From: Perilla frutescens
Taxonomy: Eukaryota; Streptophyta; Magnoliopsida; Lamiales; Lamiaceae
Assembly (NCBI GenBank): GCA_026008535.1
Contig: BRKX01000014.1
Span: forward strand, 51,075,006 to 51,139,005
Direction: 5' to 3'
Length of the DNA stretch: 64,000 bases
The notes beneath the pieces were generated by a model. The model had not been told where the DNA came from. It saw nothing but the letters and a program-made list of their open reading frames with translations, and ran no database searches. Position numbers and translations under genes: made by a program. Shown here piece after piece: positions 12,448-24,574 of the stretch (the first letter of the stretch is position 1; every line of letters starts with the position of its first letter).

Positions 12448-13026
12448 TTTATTTATTTATTTTTGTTTTAATTAATCTCTTGTTTCATTCATGGCTTGTA
12501 TTTGGAAATGTGCCGATAGTTTCCTAAGATTATGAAAACACCGTCTTCATTGTATTTTTGCTATTTTAGGTTTCTTTGATTTTTTTAGGAGAGTGTTTTC
12601 ACTCTATTTTATTTGGTTAATTATTAGTATTATTTTAGCTACTTGTATTAAATTATACTACAAATTCAAAGTTCAAAAACTGAATTTTCACACTAAATAA
12701 GGAGTATTTTTGCTTAAGATCAAAGTGAAATTTCTATGGGACTGAAAAAAATTGCACATCAATTGAGGGTTTGTTCAAATAATAGCTACATAATACAAAA
12801 ACGCAATGAAAAACTATCCATGGTGCAAGTAACAACTACAAGCATAATCAATAGAGTATCCAAAACAATGCATATATAAGCTAATTAATGTTCTTTTTCA
12901 AATCCATTCCACATTGCCATGTCATCATACATAATAATTAACAAGTCACACTGCAAACAACATCCACACAATATCTCCATAAAGCACATTACATAAAGTC
13001 GACTTACATTTGAACAAAACAAAGCA
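12448..13026. repeat. 579-bp direct repeat, right copy
   Basis: Partner of 10711-11289. Here the sequence continues without a break into the NLR-A 3' flank (GCATACATAAAAGCAATAAA), as in the copies near 35.28 and 53.55 kb. The right copy therefore marks the original locus. Confidence 0.9.
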
Positions 13027-13140
13027 TACATAAAAGCAATAAAAAAAAAAAAGAAGGCCAAGCCCTTTACTGCAGCTTCCCAGTCTCCTACATGCATGAG
13101 AATAACAATAGTAACTAGAGAGGGATGTTCTAGATATCAA
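12720..13140 (-). other. Conserved NLR 3'-flank block, possible 3' UTR exon
   Basis: On the minus strand an acceptor-like CATGCATGTAG precedes GAGACTGGGAAGCTGCAGTA, and the block is conserved downstream of all units (35.0-35.35 kb and 53.25-53.63 kb). A donor-like GTAAGCCC follows the shared stop codon of the tail exon, so an intron after the stop joining this block as 3' UTR is plausible. The short ORFs in it differ in reading frame and start between copies. Confidence 0.35.
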
Positions 13141-13649
13141 TTTATTCTAAACTTTATATTAAAATCTTCAGAAAAAAATGTGCCAATTATTAAATTTAGA
13201 GGTTACCAATATAATATTAAAAAATCCATTTATCGTGTACTTTAACATCACACGTGCAATAACTGTAAAAACAATAGTTAGTTGATAGAGGAAGACTATA
13301 ATTAAATCAGAATGAACTGAACAATAGTTAGTTGATAGAGGAAGTCTATAATTAAATCAGAATATCCCAGTTCATTCAAAGCCCTGTCCATGACTGACAA
13401 ACTATTGTATGTTTTTGCAATAAAAACATTTTAATTTTAAGTAATCATAATAAATTTATTCACTTTGAAAGAATATAAAATATGGTAGAATGAGAGTTCA
13501 ATATTATGTCATTTACAATACAAAAGAGTATTTAGTATATTTAGGTAAATAAAATTGTCGGTGTTGATCATATAAAATTGCAAAAACTGAAGAAATTCCA
13601 ATGAAATTAAAAATGAAAGGGCTTACCGCATCATAATGTTGAAGAACTA

Positions 13650-15258
13650 TCAATTTTGTTCCTCCTCGATTTCACACTTTCTTCCTCCTTTTGTAGTTGT
13701 TTTCCTGATTAAGTTAGTGCCAAATTGGATAGAATAAACTCTAATTAATGAGAGTTCAATAATATGTCATTTACAATACATAAATCATTGTAAGAAGTTC
13801 ATAGTGATAGCATATTTAGGTAGATAAAATTGTTGGTGCTAGCTGATCAAATAAAATGACCAAAAAATGAAGAAATTTCAATGAAAGGAATGGAAGGGCT
13901 TACCAATTTTTTTCATCCTCTATTTCACCTTTTTTTCCGTCTTCTTTTTCTGTTGTTGTTTTACTGATTACGTTAGTGCCAAAGTGGATGAGTACATTGG
14001 TCTGGTTAATTACGAGCAAAATTAATTCTACTCATCCAAAAAAAAAAAGCTAAAGAGGGGGATTATTAATCTAATTAACTCCAACCAACTATTGATGTTT
14101 TATTCTTCACTGATCTCAGAGTTTTCATTTAATTCTTTTCGTGTCCCGTTTCATATCTAACAAATGGGATTTTTCGATGATCCTCCCCATTTTTGGGGAT
14201 AATCAAAGAGGTTCATTACATGAGTTTTAAACTGAAATTTGGATTCAATTTGGAGTAATAGGCCATTTTATTTCATTTTATCTTTTCTCCCACCTTCAGC
14301 AGAAGAAATTCCCCTATTATCATTTGAATTTGTGAAAGGTGACTATCTCAGTTTCGTATACAAATTTATATTTATATACAGTCTTTGTTAGCACAAATAT
14401 ATAATCGGATAACAACTAATTGCATGGAATAAATCTCAATAATCAATTGTTAACTAAAAAATGAAAATTAAAATAATGTGAAAAGGATGCAATCTATCGA
14501 AAGACATGTCCATGATACACGCTAACACCAAACTCCCAACAATGAAGATACAAACAAACTTTTTATGGCTTATACTTTACATTTATTTGTCATTTAGAAG
14601 ACGATTCCAGGTAAAACCTTTTGGATGCATTAATTATTACTGTATGTTTTTGAAATAAAACATTTTTAAATAACCATAATCAATTTATTCAATTTCAAAG
14701 AATATAATATGGTTGAATGAGAGTTCAATAATATGTCATTTACAATAGAAAATTCATTGTGAGAAGTTCATAGTAATTGTTGGTGATGATCATATAAACT
14801 TGTGAAAAATGAAGAAATTCCAATGAAAGAAATGAAAGGGCTTACCAATTTTGTTCCTCCCCTATTTCACCTTTTCTTCCTTCTTCTTCTTCATCTTCTG
14901 TTGTCGTTTTCCTGATCAAGTTACTGCCAAATTGGATCATTGAGTTTGTCTGTTTATGAGCAAACTTAATTCTACTCATACATAAAACAAAAGGCTAAGT
15001 AAGAGTAAGAGGTCGAATTATTGATCTCGCTACACCCAACTATTGATGTTATATATATTCATTCAATATTTATAAAACCTGAATTTAACTGCAATGCTTA
15101 GATTGTTTAGTATTTTAACACACACAATTTGGAACAGAGCCTCATCCCAAAATTAAACCACATGAGAAGATGATGAAGAATTAAGTTGCAAAACAATTAA
15201 TTCAGAACGTTAGATATTCTTACCTTTGCTCCCCCACTTCTTTTTGTTGTTGTTTTTC
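13650..15258 (-). CDS. NLR-A micro-exon tail (4 exons)
   Basis: Four micro-exons: 15224-15258 (35 nt, EKQQQKEVGEQ plus two bases), 14846-14911 (66 nt), 13904-13963 (60 nt) and 13650-13704 (55 nt with a TGA stop). Acceptors read TCAG and donors GTAAG. The three later exons are homologous, each starting KTTT and ending near E(E/D)E(Q/K)N. The 35-nt exon ends with AG, which joins the G of the next exon to give Arg, and every later join also keeps the frame. The tail is about 70 residues, very Lys/Glu-rich, probably disordered or helical. It is not a known CNL domain that I recognise. Confidence 0.6.
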
Positions 15259-18200
15259 CTGATTAAAATAGTGAAGGATCAGTTTAGGAGGAAATCATTA
15301 TTGTGCCATCAAATATTAAAAGGTAAGAAGATTATTGATGATCCAATCAATTATTCATGTTATATTCTCGACTACAATATATCTTTCCATCATTCCTCAA
15401 CTCCGACCAGGCCATCTTCTTAATCAGGTGGGAATTATGAGAAATGAGAATCTCAAGATTTACTAAAACATGAATAATACATAAATTATTTCTAAGGCTG
15501 CTAACACATACAAACTGTTTGGACCAACAAGGGGAACAAGTATAGACAATTTTGTAGCTATCAAAGAATGCAATCAATGGAAGAGGAAACAAAAAAAAAT
15601 ATTAACAGTAACATTGTAGAAAAAAAAGGTAGATGTGATGTAGAATGATTGTAATTAGACAACTATTTACCTCTATTTTGAGCATTTGTGGCTGCAACGC
15701 AGTATTTGCGCCTTTACCTCTCTCCGGTTGAGAAGATCTCAAGCTATTGAAGATGAAAGTTAACTCTTGATCCCAATAAACTATACTTTGCAGCAGTGGG
15801 CAGTTGATTATTTTCATTTTATCTAGTAGAGGGCATTGAATGCGTTCGATTCCTTTGCATATATTCCTGAGCTTTGGAAGAAATGATAGGCTCAGGAACT
15901 TCAACTTTGGAAATATTTCGACATGAATATTATTTTCTTCGTTCCACAAAAATACTTGATTCATCTCATTACAACCTTCAATCTCAAGCCTTTCTAGTCG
16001 TGAAAGACATGAACCCCTTCGCATCATTGACAATGAAAACAAATTGGATAGCCATCGCATCCATAAATATATATGGAGGAAAGCTGATTGAAAATTGATA
16101 TAACATTCGTTTGATATGGGCTATTACTATTCAACCACAAATGGTTTGGTGCCTGCAGGAATTCAAGTCTTAATTCTTTGAGATTCTCGAACGAAGTTGA
16201 TGGTACTGGGCCATTAAATTCCCATATCTCCCCTATCTCGGTGAGATTTACAAGCCTAAGAACCTCTAAGTGAGGGAAAAGAGTATCAATAGTTGTCACA
16301 TTCACCAACTTCATCTCCGTCGACAACTGTTTGAAACTCAGCCGACGCATGTTCTGATTTAGCTGAAAATCCAAATTTCTATAAATGTCTCCTTCTAAAG
16401 ATAAATATGCAATTTTCCCAAAAAGGTGATTCCTCCAAAGCTCAATTTTTTTCTGCAGAATATCAGTCACATTCACATTCCTTTAATCAAACAAAAACGA
16501 TACAAATGCAGCATGGCAATAGAGAAGAATACATAATATTTTATTTTATATATTTCAATATGCATTTTTTCAATCCAAAGAGAAAATAACTAATACTGAA
16601 ACATACCTTGTCTGGTTTGCAAAACAAATGTGTAGAATCATGATCATGATCAATCGGAGATTGATCAGTGGAAACAAGATTTTCCTGCAGTGGGCACCCT
16701 GAGATTCTCATTCGAACTAACAAAGGGAATTCAAAGTTTTCCATTCCTTGACAAAAACTCGTTAGCCTTGGCAAAGATTCTAGTTTCAGGACCTTCAGTT
16801 TCGGGAATACTAGTGGGATATGAATACTCATTTGGTTCTCTTCTTCATTCCACAAAAATACTTGTTCCATCATTTCACAATATCCAACCACAAGCTTTTC
16901 TAGTTGTAAAAGACATGAATCCCTTGCTATCATTGACAATGAAAATAAATTGCATAGCCTATGGCATCCATAAATATATATGCAGGAAAGCTTATTGAAA
17001 ACCGAGACAATATTCATTTGAGATGGACTAGAACTGATCTGCCGCAAATGCTTGAGTGCCGGCAGGAGTTTAAGCCTCAATTCATTGAGATTCTGCGGGG
17101 CATCAATATCACATATCTCTTCTAACTCGGTAATGTTGGCAAGACACAGAACCTCTAACTGAGGGAAAAGAGTAGCAATGGTCGTCATGATGTCCATCAA
17201 TTTAGTCCCCATCGAACAGTACTCTATGACAGTCAGAACCTTTAAGTCAGGGAAAAGAGTAGCAATAGTCGTCATATACATCGAACACTCTCTCAAAGTC
17301 AGGCACCGCAAGCTCTTAGCCACTCCAAAATCTGAACTTGTCGAACCATCTCCTTCGAAAGACATATATTCAACACATTCTTGAATTCTGTTTCTTCCCA
17401 AAGTAATATTTCCTTGCAATTTAAACTCCATTTTCTCCTGTCACGTTGAATATCAATCACACAATCAGAAGCAAATACAGTTGTGGCAATAGAGGTACAG
17501 GAGAACAGCCAATAAGAAATAAATATGTACCGGAATGAGTCACCCTAAAATTAAATTGCATTAAAATATTTTTCAAATAAAATATAAATTCTAATTGATA
17601 CGAGTTTTTATCCTAACATAAATATACAAAAATCCAAATTTCATAATGACATAAATAAAAGTACCGCAAATAAATAAAAGTGACAAGACATTTCCGAAAA
17701 ATTTAAGGGTTACACGCATACCTTGTTATCCGGTTTGCAAAACAAATGTTTATTATCATCATGATCATCTGGAGACCAATTAGTACTAACAAAATTTTCC
17801 AGCCGTGGGCACCTTGAGATTTTCTTTTGACGTAGCAAAGGAAATTCGAAATTTTCGGTTCCTTTACAGAAACATGTAAGCTCCGGCAGAGAATCTAGGA
17901 TTAGGACCTTCAAGTTTGGGATATGAATAATTTTGCTTTGGTTTTCTCCTTCATTCAACAAGAATACATGTTCCATCATATCACAACTTTCGATCACAAG
18001 CTCTTCTAGTCGTAAAAGACATGAATCCGTTTTGGTCACTGGCAATGAAAATAAACTGCATAGCTCATGACATCCATAAATATGTAAGAAGGAAAGCTTA
18101 CTGAAAATAGAGACAATGCTCATTTCAGAAGGACTACTACGTCCCTGCCACAAATGCTTTAGTGCCGGCAGGAATTCGAGTCTTAATCCTTCGAGATTTT

Positions 18201-20634
18201 GAAAAGAATTGGAAGAAATTGGACCGTCCCATATCTCTTGTAATTTGGGAAGAGAGAAAAGATGCAGAAACTCCATGTGAGGAAACATAGTGGCATCACT
18301 ATATCTCCCATCATCATCCATCGATGTTCTTACAAAATTCTTCATCTTCTCACAGTTCCTCAATATCATACACCTAATGTTTTGACTTTTTGTCAAGTCC
18401 AGATTTTTTGCACCATTTCCAGTTAAATATAGACATTCTGTATCTCTTAGAAGCTGCTTCTCGATCCAATATCCTAAATGAGTTTCTCCGTCCCACTCTA
18501 GACTCATTTTTTTGTTACACGTATGATTAGAGAAGTGTGAGGCAATGTGCGAAGATGAAGGAATTCTGATTTGAAACCTGTCCAACATTGATGAAAGACG
18601 CATGCTTTCCACAGCTAATGCAGGATCCTCTATGTCAATCTCCAAGCACCTCAAATTGGTCAAGGCCTCCAGCTCTCTCACCGTTGCATTCCCATTCCCT
18701 CTTTCGTTGCTATCCTGTGCAGCTTCCCATTTCTTGAAGCTATACAGCATCTTCAACTCTTCCAACCCAACTAGACTTGATATGATTCCTCCACCTATTC
18801 TTTCCAGATTTTCACAGCCCATGAGATCTAACAATTTCAGGCGGTTTAATCTCTTTATCTCCGGTGGTAACTCCTTAATCGACTTACAACGACGACAAAC
18901 GAGAATCTCAAGATTTACCAACTCCCCAACAATAGATATTGTCTCCAATTCCTGGCATGAATACAACATCAAAGAGTTGAGATTTTTTAGTGACAGTGTT
19001 GCGTGTGGCAGTGCCGTGAATGAGTACTGCCCAATGCACAACACATGGAGATCTTTAGTCCCTTCAAGAAAGGATTTGTCGAATTTGATTTCTTCCCCCA
19101 GTTCTGAATTACGAGTCAAGAAGAGAATACGCAAGTTTGTAGGAAGGTTAGTTCTTCCTCCACCTTGCTTAAAAGAGGAGGAAAACCAAGTCCAATCATT
19201 ATGACCAATATATCCTTCCTGTTTAGCAATGAATATGCAAACATCACGAACTACATCATGCATTCTGACATTATCTTCATTAAGACCATCTAACAACAAA
19301 GACCGACTTTTAAGCATCTTACACAATGCGTACATCCTATTCCTTGCTTCTTCCATGCCTCCTTTAAATACACCTAACCCCATACAGAAATAAGTCAACT
19401 GCTCTAAAGGAATATTAACGTCTTCATCGAACAAACAACAAAGCAAGAATACGGATCTGGCATGCTTAAAGCCCAAGGCATCGTAACTTAGTTTTAGGGG
19501 ATTATAAACTTCTTTAATAAATTCTGGGATATTAGTTGGATTAGCTTTTCTCAATTGACGTAGTGCATCTTTCCAAATAGACGCATTCTTCTCATGTTTT
19601 AGCGCCGCACCAACAGTTATAAGGGTGATAGGCAATCCTGAGCACTCTTTGACGACATGTTTTGCTATAGAAGTCAATTGAATATCATCCACACATGTGC
19701 CAGCTCTCCCTCTGAAGAGAAGCCATGCATCTTCTTCAAATAAGACTTTCATTTCAAAATCCTTTTGAGCATTCATTGCACGCAAAACATCACTATTTTG
19801 GGATGTCAGTAGAATTGTGCACCCTTTGGAACCGTGAGGTATTCCCAATTCTTCTACCACAAGTTTTTCCCAGACATCATCCAAGACGAGGAGAATTCTC
19901 TTCGTGCCTGCAGTTAGTCTCGTATGTAACATTTGTAGTCTATTAGCCATCGAAGTTTCCTCTTTGAGATTCTTCAAACCCAATGGTCTACCAATCTCAA
20001 GCTGAATTTTCAGCTTGTCTACCGGTTGGCTGACCACTGCCATCACAATTTCGTCAAATATTTGATCCTTCAATGCCCTTTTCATGATCATTTTGGCCAT
20101 GGTAGTCTTTCCCAGACCTCCCATCCCACATATCCCAATCATATCCATCTCTCCATCCCTCAAACTTTTCATGATGTCTTCTTCAATTTGTTTTCTTGAA
20201 TTGAAGTCAAATGTGGTTCCTAATGGAACTGCTTCCATCGCTGCTGAAGGTCCTAGCTGGGAGATATCATAGAACTTGCCCCGATCTTGAAGCTTTTTCA
20301 TATCGTCAGCTGTTTTCTTAGCTCTCTTGCTAAGAGAAAATTGAGCTCTGAGCTTCAAACAACCACTTTCTACATTTGGAACTTCATCCAAAATTGTTTT
20401 CTTTAGGTCTTTCATGTGATTAGACTTTGTCAACCAAGTCTCAACCTCACGGGTAATGACTCGTCCATTATCTCTTGCACTATTAACTCGATCCTGCACG
20501 TCTTCTGCTATATTTTCTAGTGCTTCGGCTTCATCTTTGAGAGTAGCGATGTTGGAAGTGAAGCAACAGAGATAATTGAATTGACTCATGATTGGTGCAC
20601 CAAGGCATTTCACTGCAGAAACACTTTCTGCCAT
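13650..20634 (-). CDS. NLR-A: CC-NBS-LRR resistance gene, 3' frameshift
   Basis: Seven-exon model on the minus strand: 17722-20634, 16607-17437, 15671-16452, 15224-15258, 14846-14911, 13904-13963, 13650-13704. All junctions have GT/AG signals and the phases agree. The product is an intracellular CNL immune receptor of the RPS2/RPS5/At4g27190-like class. An ATP-driven NB-ARC switch is coupled to a coiled-coil signalling domain and LRRs that sense a pathogen effector or guarded host protein. One missing base near 16053 in exon 3 shifts the frame, so translation would stop after about 1390 residues, losing the last half of exon 3 and the micro-exon tail. Exons 1 and 2 are fully open. It may still work as a shortened receptor. 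Its effector is unknown. Confidence 0.75.
15671..16452 (-). pseudogene. NLR-A exon 3: LRR exon with 1-nt frameshift
   Basis: 782 nt from acceptor CTGCAG|AAAAAA to donor ATAGAG|GTAAAT; one more base would restore 261 codons. The upstream part (KKIELWRNHLFGKIAYLSLE to YIYGCDG) and the downstream part (LSNLFSLSMM to LQPQMLKIE) lie in different frames. The paralogues read GATGGGCTA where this copy reads GATGGCTA near 16053, so one G is missing. This LRR type matches NLR-B exons 2, 4 and 6. Confidence 0.85.
16607..17437 (-). CDS. NLR-A exon 2: LRR exon
   Basis: 277 codons, phase 0 at both ends, acceptor ACAG|GAGAAA and donor GACAAG|GTATGT. It begins EKMEFKLQGNITLGRNRIQE and contains irregular LRRs such as LEVLCLANITELEEI, LNELRLKLLPALKHL and KLKVLKLESLPRLTSF. 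The exon is about a third of a typical CNL LRR domain and is homologous to NLR-B exons 3 and 5 and NLR-C2 exon 2. A phase-symmetric exon can be duplicated without breaking the frame. Confidence 0.9.
17722..20634 (-). CDS. NLR-A exon 1: CC-NB-ARC-LRR
   Basis: 971 codons ending at donor AACAAG|GTATGC. I chose the MAESV start because it aligns with the starts of NLR-B (MAELV) and NLR-C1 (MVELE); an upstream in-frame ATG at 20670 would add 12 residues. The N-terminal coiled-coil (about 1-150) contains FNYLCCFTSNIATLKDE and is about 8 residues shorter than its paralogues before LGAP. NB-ARC: P-loop GMGGLGKTT (about 170-178), RNBS-A VVSQPVDK, kinase-2 LLVLDDVWE (about 248-256), RNBS-B GCTILLTSQ, GLPI (about 333), RNBS-D FLLCCLFDED (about 396) and MHD (about 458-460). 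All key residues are present. Imperfect LRRs fill the rest, ending LFCKPDNK at the donor. Confidence 0.93.
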
Positions 20635-20670
20635 TTCTCTATCTCTGCCTAATGCTGGACCTAACATCAA

Positions 20671-21034
20671 TCACGGAAGGGTTAGAAAAGCTTCGCTCCG
20701 TATTAATTGGCTTTGTGGGAAATACTACTCCAAAACTCTAACATGTGGTTTATTGTATTCAATGCTAGTATTTAACGATTTCATTTCTAACAATATATCA
20801 AAATAAGACAATAAAAAATAAGGTTGGTTGACATTGAATCAATTATTTTTGAATTTATGTGTTTGGTTCAATTTTGATGAATTGTAAAAAAGTAGTGAGA
20901 TTCTCAAAATAAGAAAATTGATGCAACTTTTACGGACTTTGATCCACTCCACCTCATATGGGTATTCTAATTACTTACCTTTGGGAATCTTATTCTAGAC
21001 CGTTTCAACTTTTGATTTCTTCATCAATTTTTTT

Positions 21035-21076
<42 letters not shown>

Positions 21077-21690
21077 ATTAATTTTGGATTCATAATTTTT
21101 CAAAAAAAAATATTGAAAATTTTGAAATATTTAATTATTTTGATTTTTTATTATTTTATGTTTATTAATTTAGAATTAACATTTTTCAACCCTAAAATGA
21201 AAAATTAAAAAATTATGAAAACTTGAAAATTGAAAAAAAACATGCTAATTATTTTTCGTCATCAATATTTCAACTAAGATTCGACCATTTTAGCAATTTT
21301 TGGCAATTGATGGTAGGAAATGACCGTGTCAAATTAAACGATGAGAAGCTCGGTCATATAATTAATAATAAAAAATTTATATCAAGTTTCCATCCTCAAA
21401 TTACAAAATAATCATCTTGATTATTTTGCTACTCATATTATTTATATATTCTCTTAATTATAAATTTAACATAATCTATTTCAATACTAATATAAAAAGT
21501 GCCTTATCATACAATTTTAAATTTATTTGTCACAATCTTATTTTATATTTTATCTAAAGGCAATAATGTAATGTAATCATCTAATATATTATTCTATTAG
21601 TATCAGCATCTAACTAATCTATGATTAATATATTATTAATATTCTAATATTATATTATAATCTGTGATAGTATATATAATTTTGATTGTT
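20671..21690. other. AT-rich NLR-A upstream region
   Basis: No gene. It includes a (TA)n microsatellite at 21041-21073. Unlike NLR-B, there is no copy of the CT-rich leader module here, so the promoter of NLR-A differs from that of NLR-B. Confidence 0.5.
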
Positions 21691-21693
21691 TAA

Positions 21694-21836
21694 TGTTTTT
21701 GGGCTTCATCTTTGAGAGTAGCAATGTTGGAAGTGAAGCAACAGAGATAATTGAATTGGCGTTTGATTGGCGCACCAACCGAGCTCACTACTTATGGAGC
21801 TCGTCCAAGAAAACCTGCCTCAAGTTTTACCATTCC
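21694..21836 (-). pseudogene. NLR 5' scrap (start region of an NLR-C1-like gene)
   Basis: On the minus strand the sequence reads MVKLEAGFLGRAP and then a TAA stop, followed by FNYLCCFTSNIATLKDEA. It is nearly identical to the first 45 codons of NLR-C1 (61706 downward) with a nonsense mutation. The rest of that gene is missing; the homology ends at 21694 and unrelated AT-rich DNA follows. It marks a broken duplicate. Confidence 0.85.
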
Positions 21837-22438
21837 CTAAAACTCCTTTTCACTGTTTTTGTTACAAATGAGAAACAATTAACAACTATGAAGAAATACA
21901 ATAAACAAAATTAACAAATTCCTTGTGCATTTTCGACAAGAATAAGAATTGGTTTGGTTAGGGAATCATATTATAAGTGTGCTCCACCCCATAAAATTAG
22001 ATTAAAGAGGTTGAGGTATAAGCTAGATTTTTTTTTTCAGGGACGACCGGGAAGAACAGAAGACAAGTAATTATCCTTTCTCATCATTAATTTGTTTTTT
22101 TGGCCATATAATATATTTATATACATATATGATTGAGGAAATTTATGCACACAAAATAAACTGATGAAAATATTTTATTTATATGGAACAATGGTAGAAT
22201 ATTATGCATATATATGGAGAGATTGAATATTAATGTAAGGTTGTTTGAGACAAGAATTTTGAGAAATCGAACGCATACTATAATTATGAGGAAGTGTGGT
22301 TGAGATGGTAGAGGTGAGAGAGGATGTTCTAGGAGATTAATGTTGACTCCAAAATAATGATGAGGTTGGGTTGGTGATATATTCCAATCATGATAGTGAA
22401 AGATATAGAAGTAAATTTAATTTGTTTTTCTTATTAAG

Positions 22439-22710
22439 GCGGACGCCCGTGGCCCTCACTTGCGAGTTCAGCCAATGCACCACATTAAAACCAACATTTA
22501 TTGCTCGCGAGAATAGAACCCGCGACACAATGTAAGTCCAACATTTGATGCTCGCAACAATCGAACCCGCAACACATTTTAAATCAACATTTGCTGGTCG
22601 CAAGAATCGAACCCACGATCTCCCACACATGCATAGATTTATGCAAGTCACTTAATCAAGTGTGATAATGTATGTTTATATTAATATTTTGATAGAATAC
22701 ACACACACAC
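22439..22710. repeat. Indel with 47-bp tandem units, repeat-derived
   Basis: Three units of about 47 bp, each with (C)CAACATTT..GCTCGC..GAACCC, followed by a CA microsatellite. The minus strand carries GGTTCGATTC, like a tRNA B box, so a SINE origin is conceivable. It is absent from the sister duplication (compare 62050), so it was gained here or lost there. Confidence 0.5.
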
Positions 22711-22814
22711 AAAAATTATTGTGCTTTATTTAATTTTTTATTTTAATTTAAATAATTGGATTAATAAAGTTTATAAACATGTTTTTAAAATTTTAATGTA
22801 GATATTTTTTAATA

Positions 22815-23700
22815 GGGAAAAGGTTCAATTTGGTCCTACAACTATGCCTGAAATCTTAGTTCAGTCCCGAAACAAAGTTTCAGCCCAAATCAATCTCTTA
22901 ACTTTATAAAAGGTATTGTTTTAATCCCCCAGTTAGTCCCTAAACTAATTTCCGTTAATGTCCGTTACTAACGAAGCTAATTTAAAGGAAAATGTTTAAT
23001 ATAATCCTATAATTATACCCGAAATCTCAATTTGGTCACGAAACAAAATTTCTACTCAAATTGGACCTTTTCCCTTAATTTAAAACAAACAATTGCAAAT
23101 CTATCCCTCAATTCTTATTTTAGGGGAAAAATCCTCAAATTGAAGAAGTCCTCAAATTGAAAAAAATCCCCAACTTCGATTTCTCAATTCCACTTCACCA
23201 AAATGTTCTTGAATATGGAAGCATTGTAAAATGAGGACAAATTTCGATTGTGATTTGAAAGAAGTGGTAAATTGCTAATAGTCGAAATTTGTCACCATTT
23301 GACGATGATTTCATATTGAAGAACATTTTGGTGCAGTCGAATTGATCAATCAAAGTTGGGGATTTTTTTTTTCAATTTGGTGATTTTTTATCCTAAAATA
23401 AAAGTTGAGGGATCAATTTATAGTTGTTTGTTTTAAATTAGGGGAAAAGGTCCAATTTGGGTTGAAATTTTATTTCAGGACCAAACTGAGATTTCGGATA
23501 TATTTGTAGGACCAAATTAGACATTTCCCTTAATTTAACGTCGTTAGTGACAGGCGTTAATGGGAATTAGTTCAGGGACTAGCGGAGGGATTAACGTGAT
23601 ACCTTTTAAAAAGTTGTAGGATCAATTTTGGCCAAAATTTTATTTTGCAATCAAACTGAGATTTCGGATATAGTTGTTGGACCAAATTGGACATTTTCCC
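22815..23700. mobile_element. Nested foldback MULE-like elements
   Basis: The outer termini GGGAAAAGGTTCAATTTGGT and the complement of CCAAATTGGACATTTTCCC are inverted repeats of over 150 bp. Inside, a second pair (AATCCTATAATTATACCCGA near 22999 against sequence near 23490) forms another inverted repeat. The core has no transposase. An identical element lies at 62160-63043. Confidence 0.7.
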
Positions 23701-24574
23701 TTTTCAATATAAGTATATTATTTAACTGTTATTTTGGATGTTGTATTAAAAGGTTAATATGATATTTAATTACTTCATTTATTTAATATAATTTTCCTTA
23801 TTTCTTTAACTTACACTTTTAGTTTTTAATGTTATAAATTAAAATGATGTATACATATTGATTCCATTAAAATGTAGATATTTATTTATTGTTTTGAAAG
23901 ATAAATACAACAAACTAAACATATATAATGCAAAAATTGTTCAACATTTGATTTAACAAATTATTAAAAATAATAAACATTAGGATAAAAATAAAATGAA
24001 GAGTAAAATACACCTATTAAGATTTATTTATTAAAAGCTCAACATTTCTTTGCACTCGTGATTATCTTATTTCAATTGTTATAATTTAAAAATAAATTAC
24101 AGTATTTGAAATCATTAAATCAAGATCATTGCTTAATCATTTTTTAAATTTAGATGAATTTATGTGTTTTCCTTTTTTATGCTATTTCACATATGATGAA
24201 TGTGTACTGTCGGAAGATATATACAGAATATTCAATTTGAATTTAATATAATGATAGATTATTTATTATTAATTAATATTTTTGGATAAACTAATTTATT
24301 TTAATGTTCTTAATATATTTTTGTTCTAATTTATTACATAGGTATTTGATTAATATTTTCTAATTATAATCTATCTTAAAACTTTTAATTTTCCCTTTCT
24401 GAAAAATATATTAATTTTACATTTTTAATAAAATCATATAAATTACAAACAACGTTTGCACATGATCCGAGCTAGTACTAATAAGTAACAAGTAATCGAG
24501 CTCAAACAGGCCACTACTCAGCAATTGATTTCCTACGCGAGAGGATTAATCTGATAAACAAAAATTGAAGTCCC

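Noticed and set aside
12885..13614. Conserved small protein encoded by minus-strand ORFs in the NLR flank (MYALFCSNVSRLYV)
   Set aside because: Starts, ends and frames differ between copies, with poly-T tracts and indels inside; non-coding 3' flank is the better explanation.
15347..15592. A downstream minus-strand ORF ending KMAWSELRNDGKIYC as the terminal NLR exon
   Set aside because: It lies between the last LRR exon and the 35-nt micro-exon. The NLR-B counterpart is short and different (KMVWLQSRI), whereas the micro-exons keep phase in all units. It is probably intron sequence.
18602..19204. A 200-codon plus-strand ORF
   Set aside because: It is antisense to NLR-A exon 1 with no domain similarity; open frames opposite LRR coding DNA are common by chance.
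22480..22640. Possible tRNA gene or complete SINE (GGTTCGATTC motifs)
   Set aside because: B-box-like strings repeat three times in 47-bp units but no A box or cloverleaf is visible.
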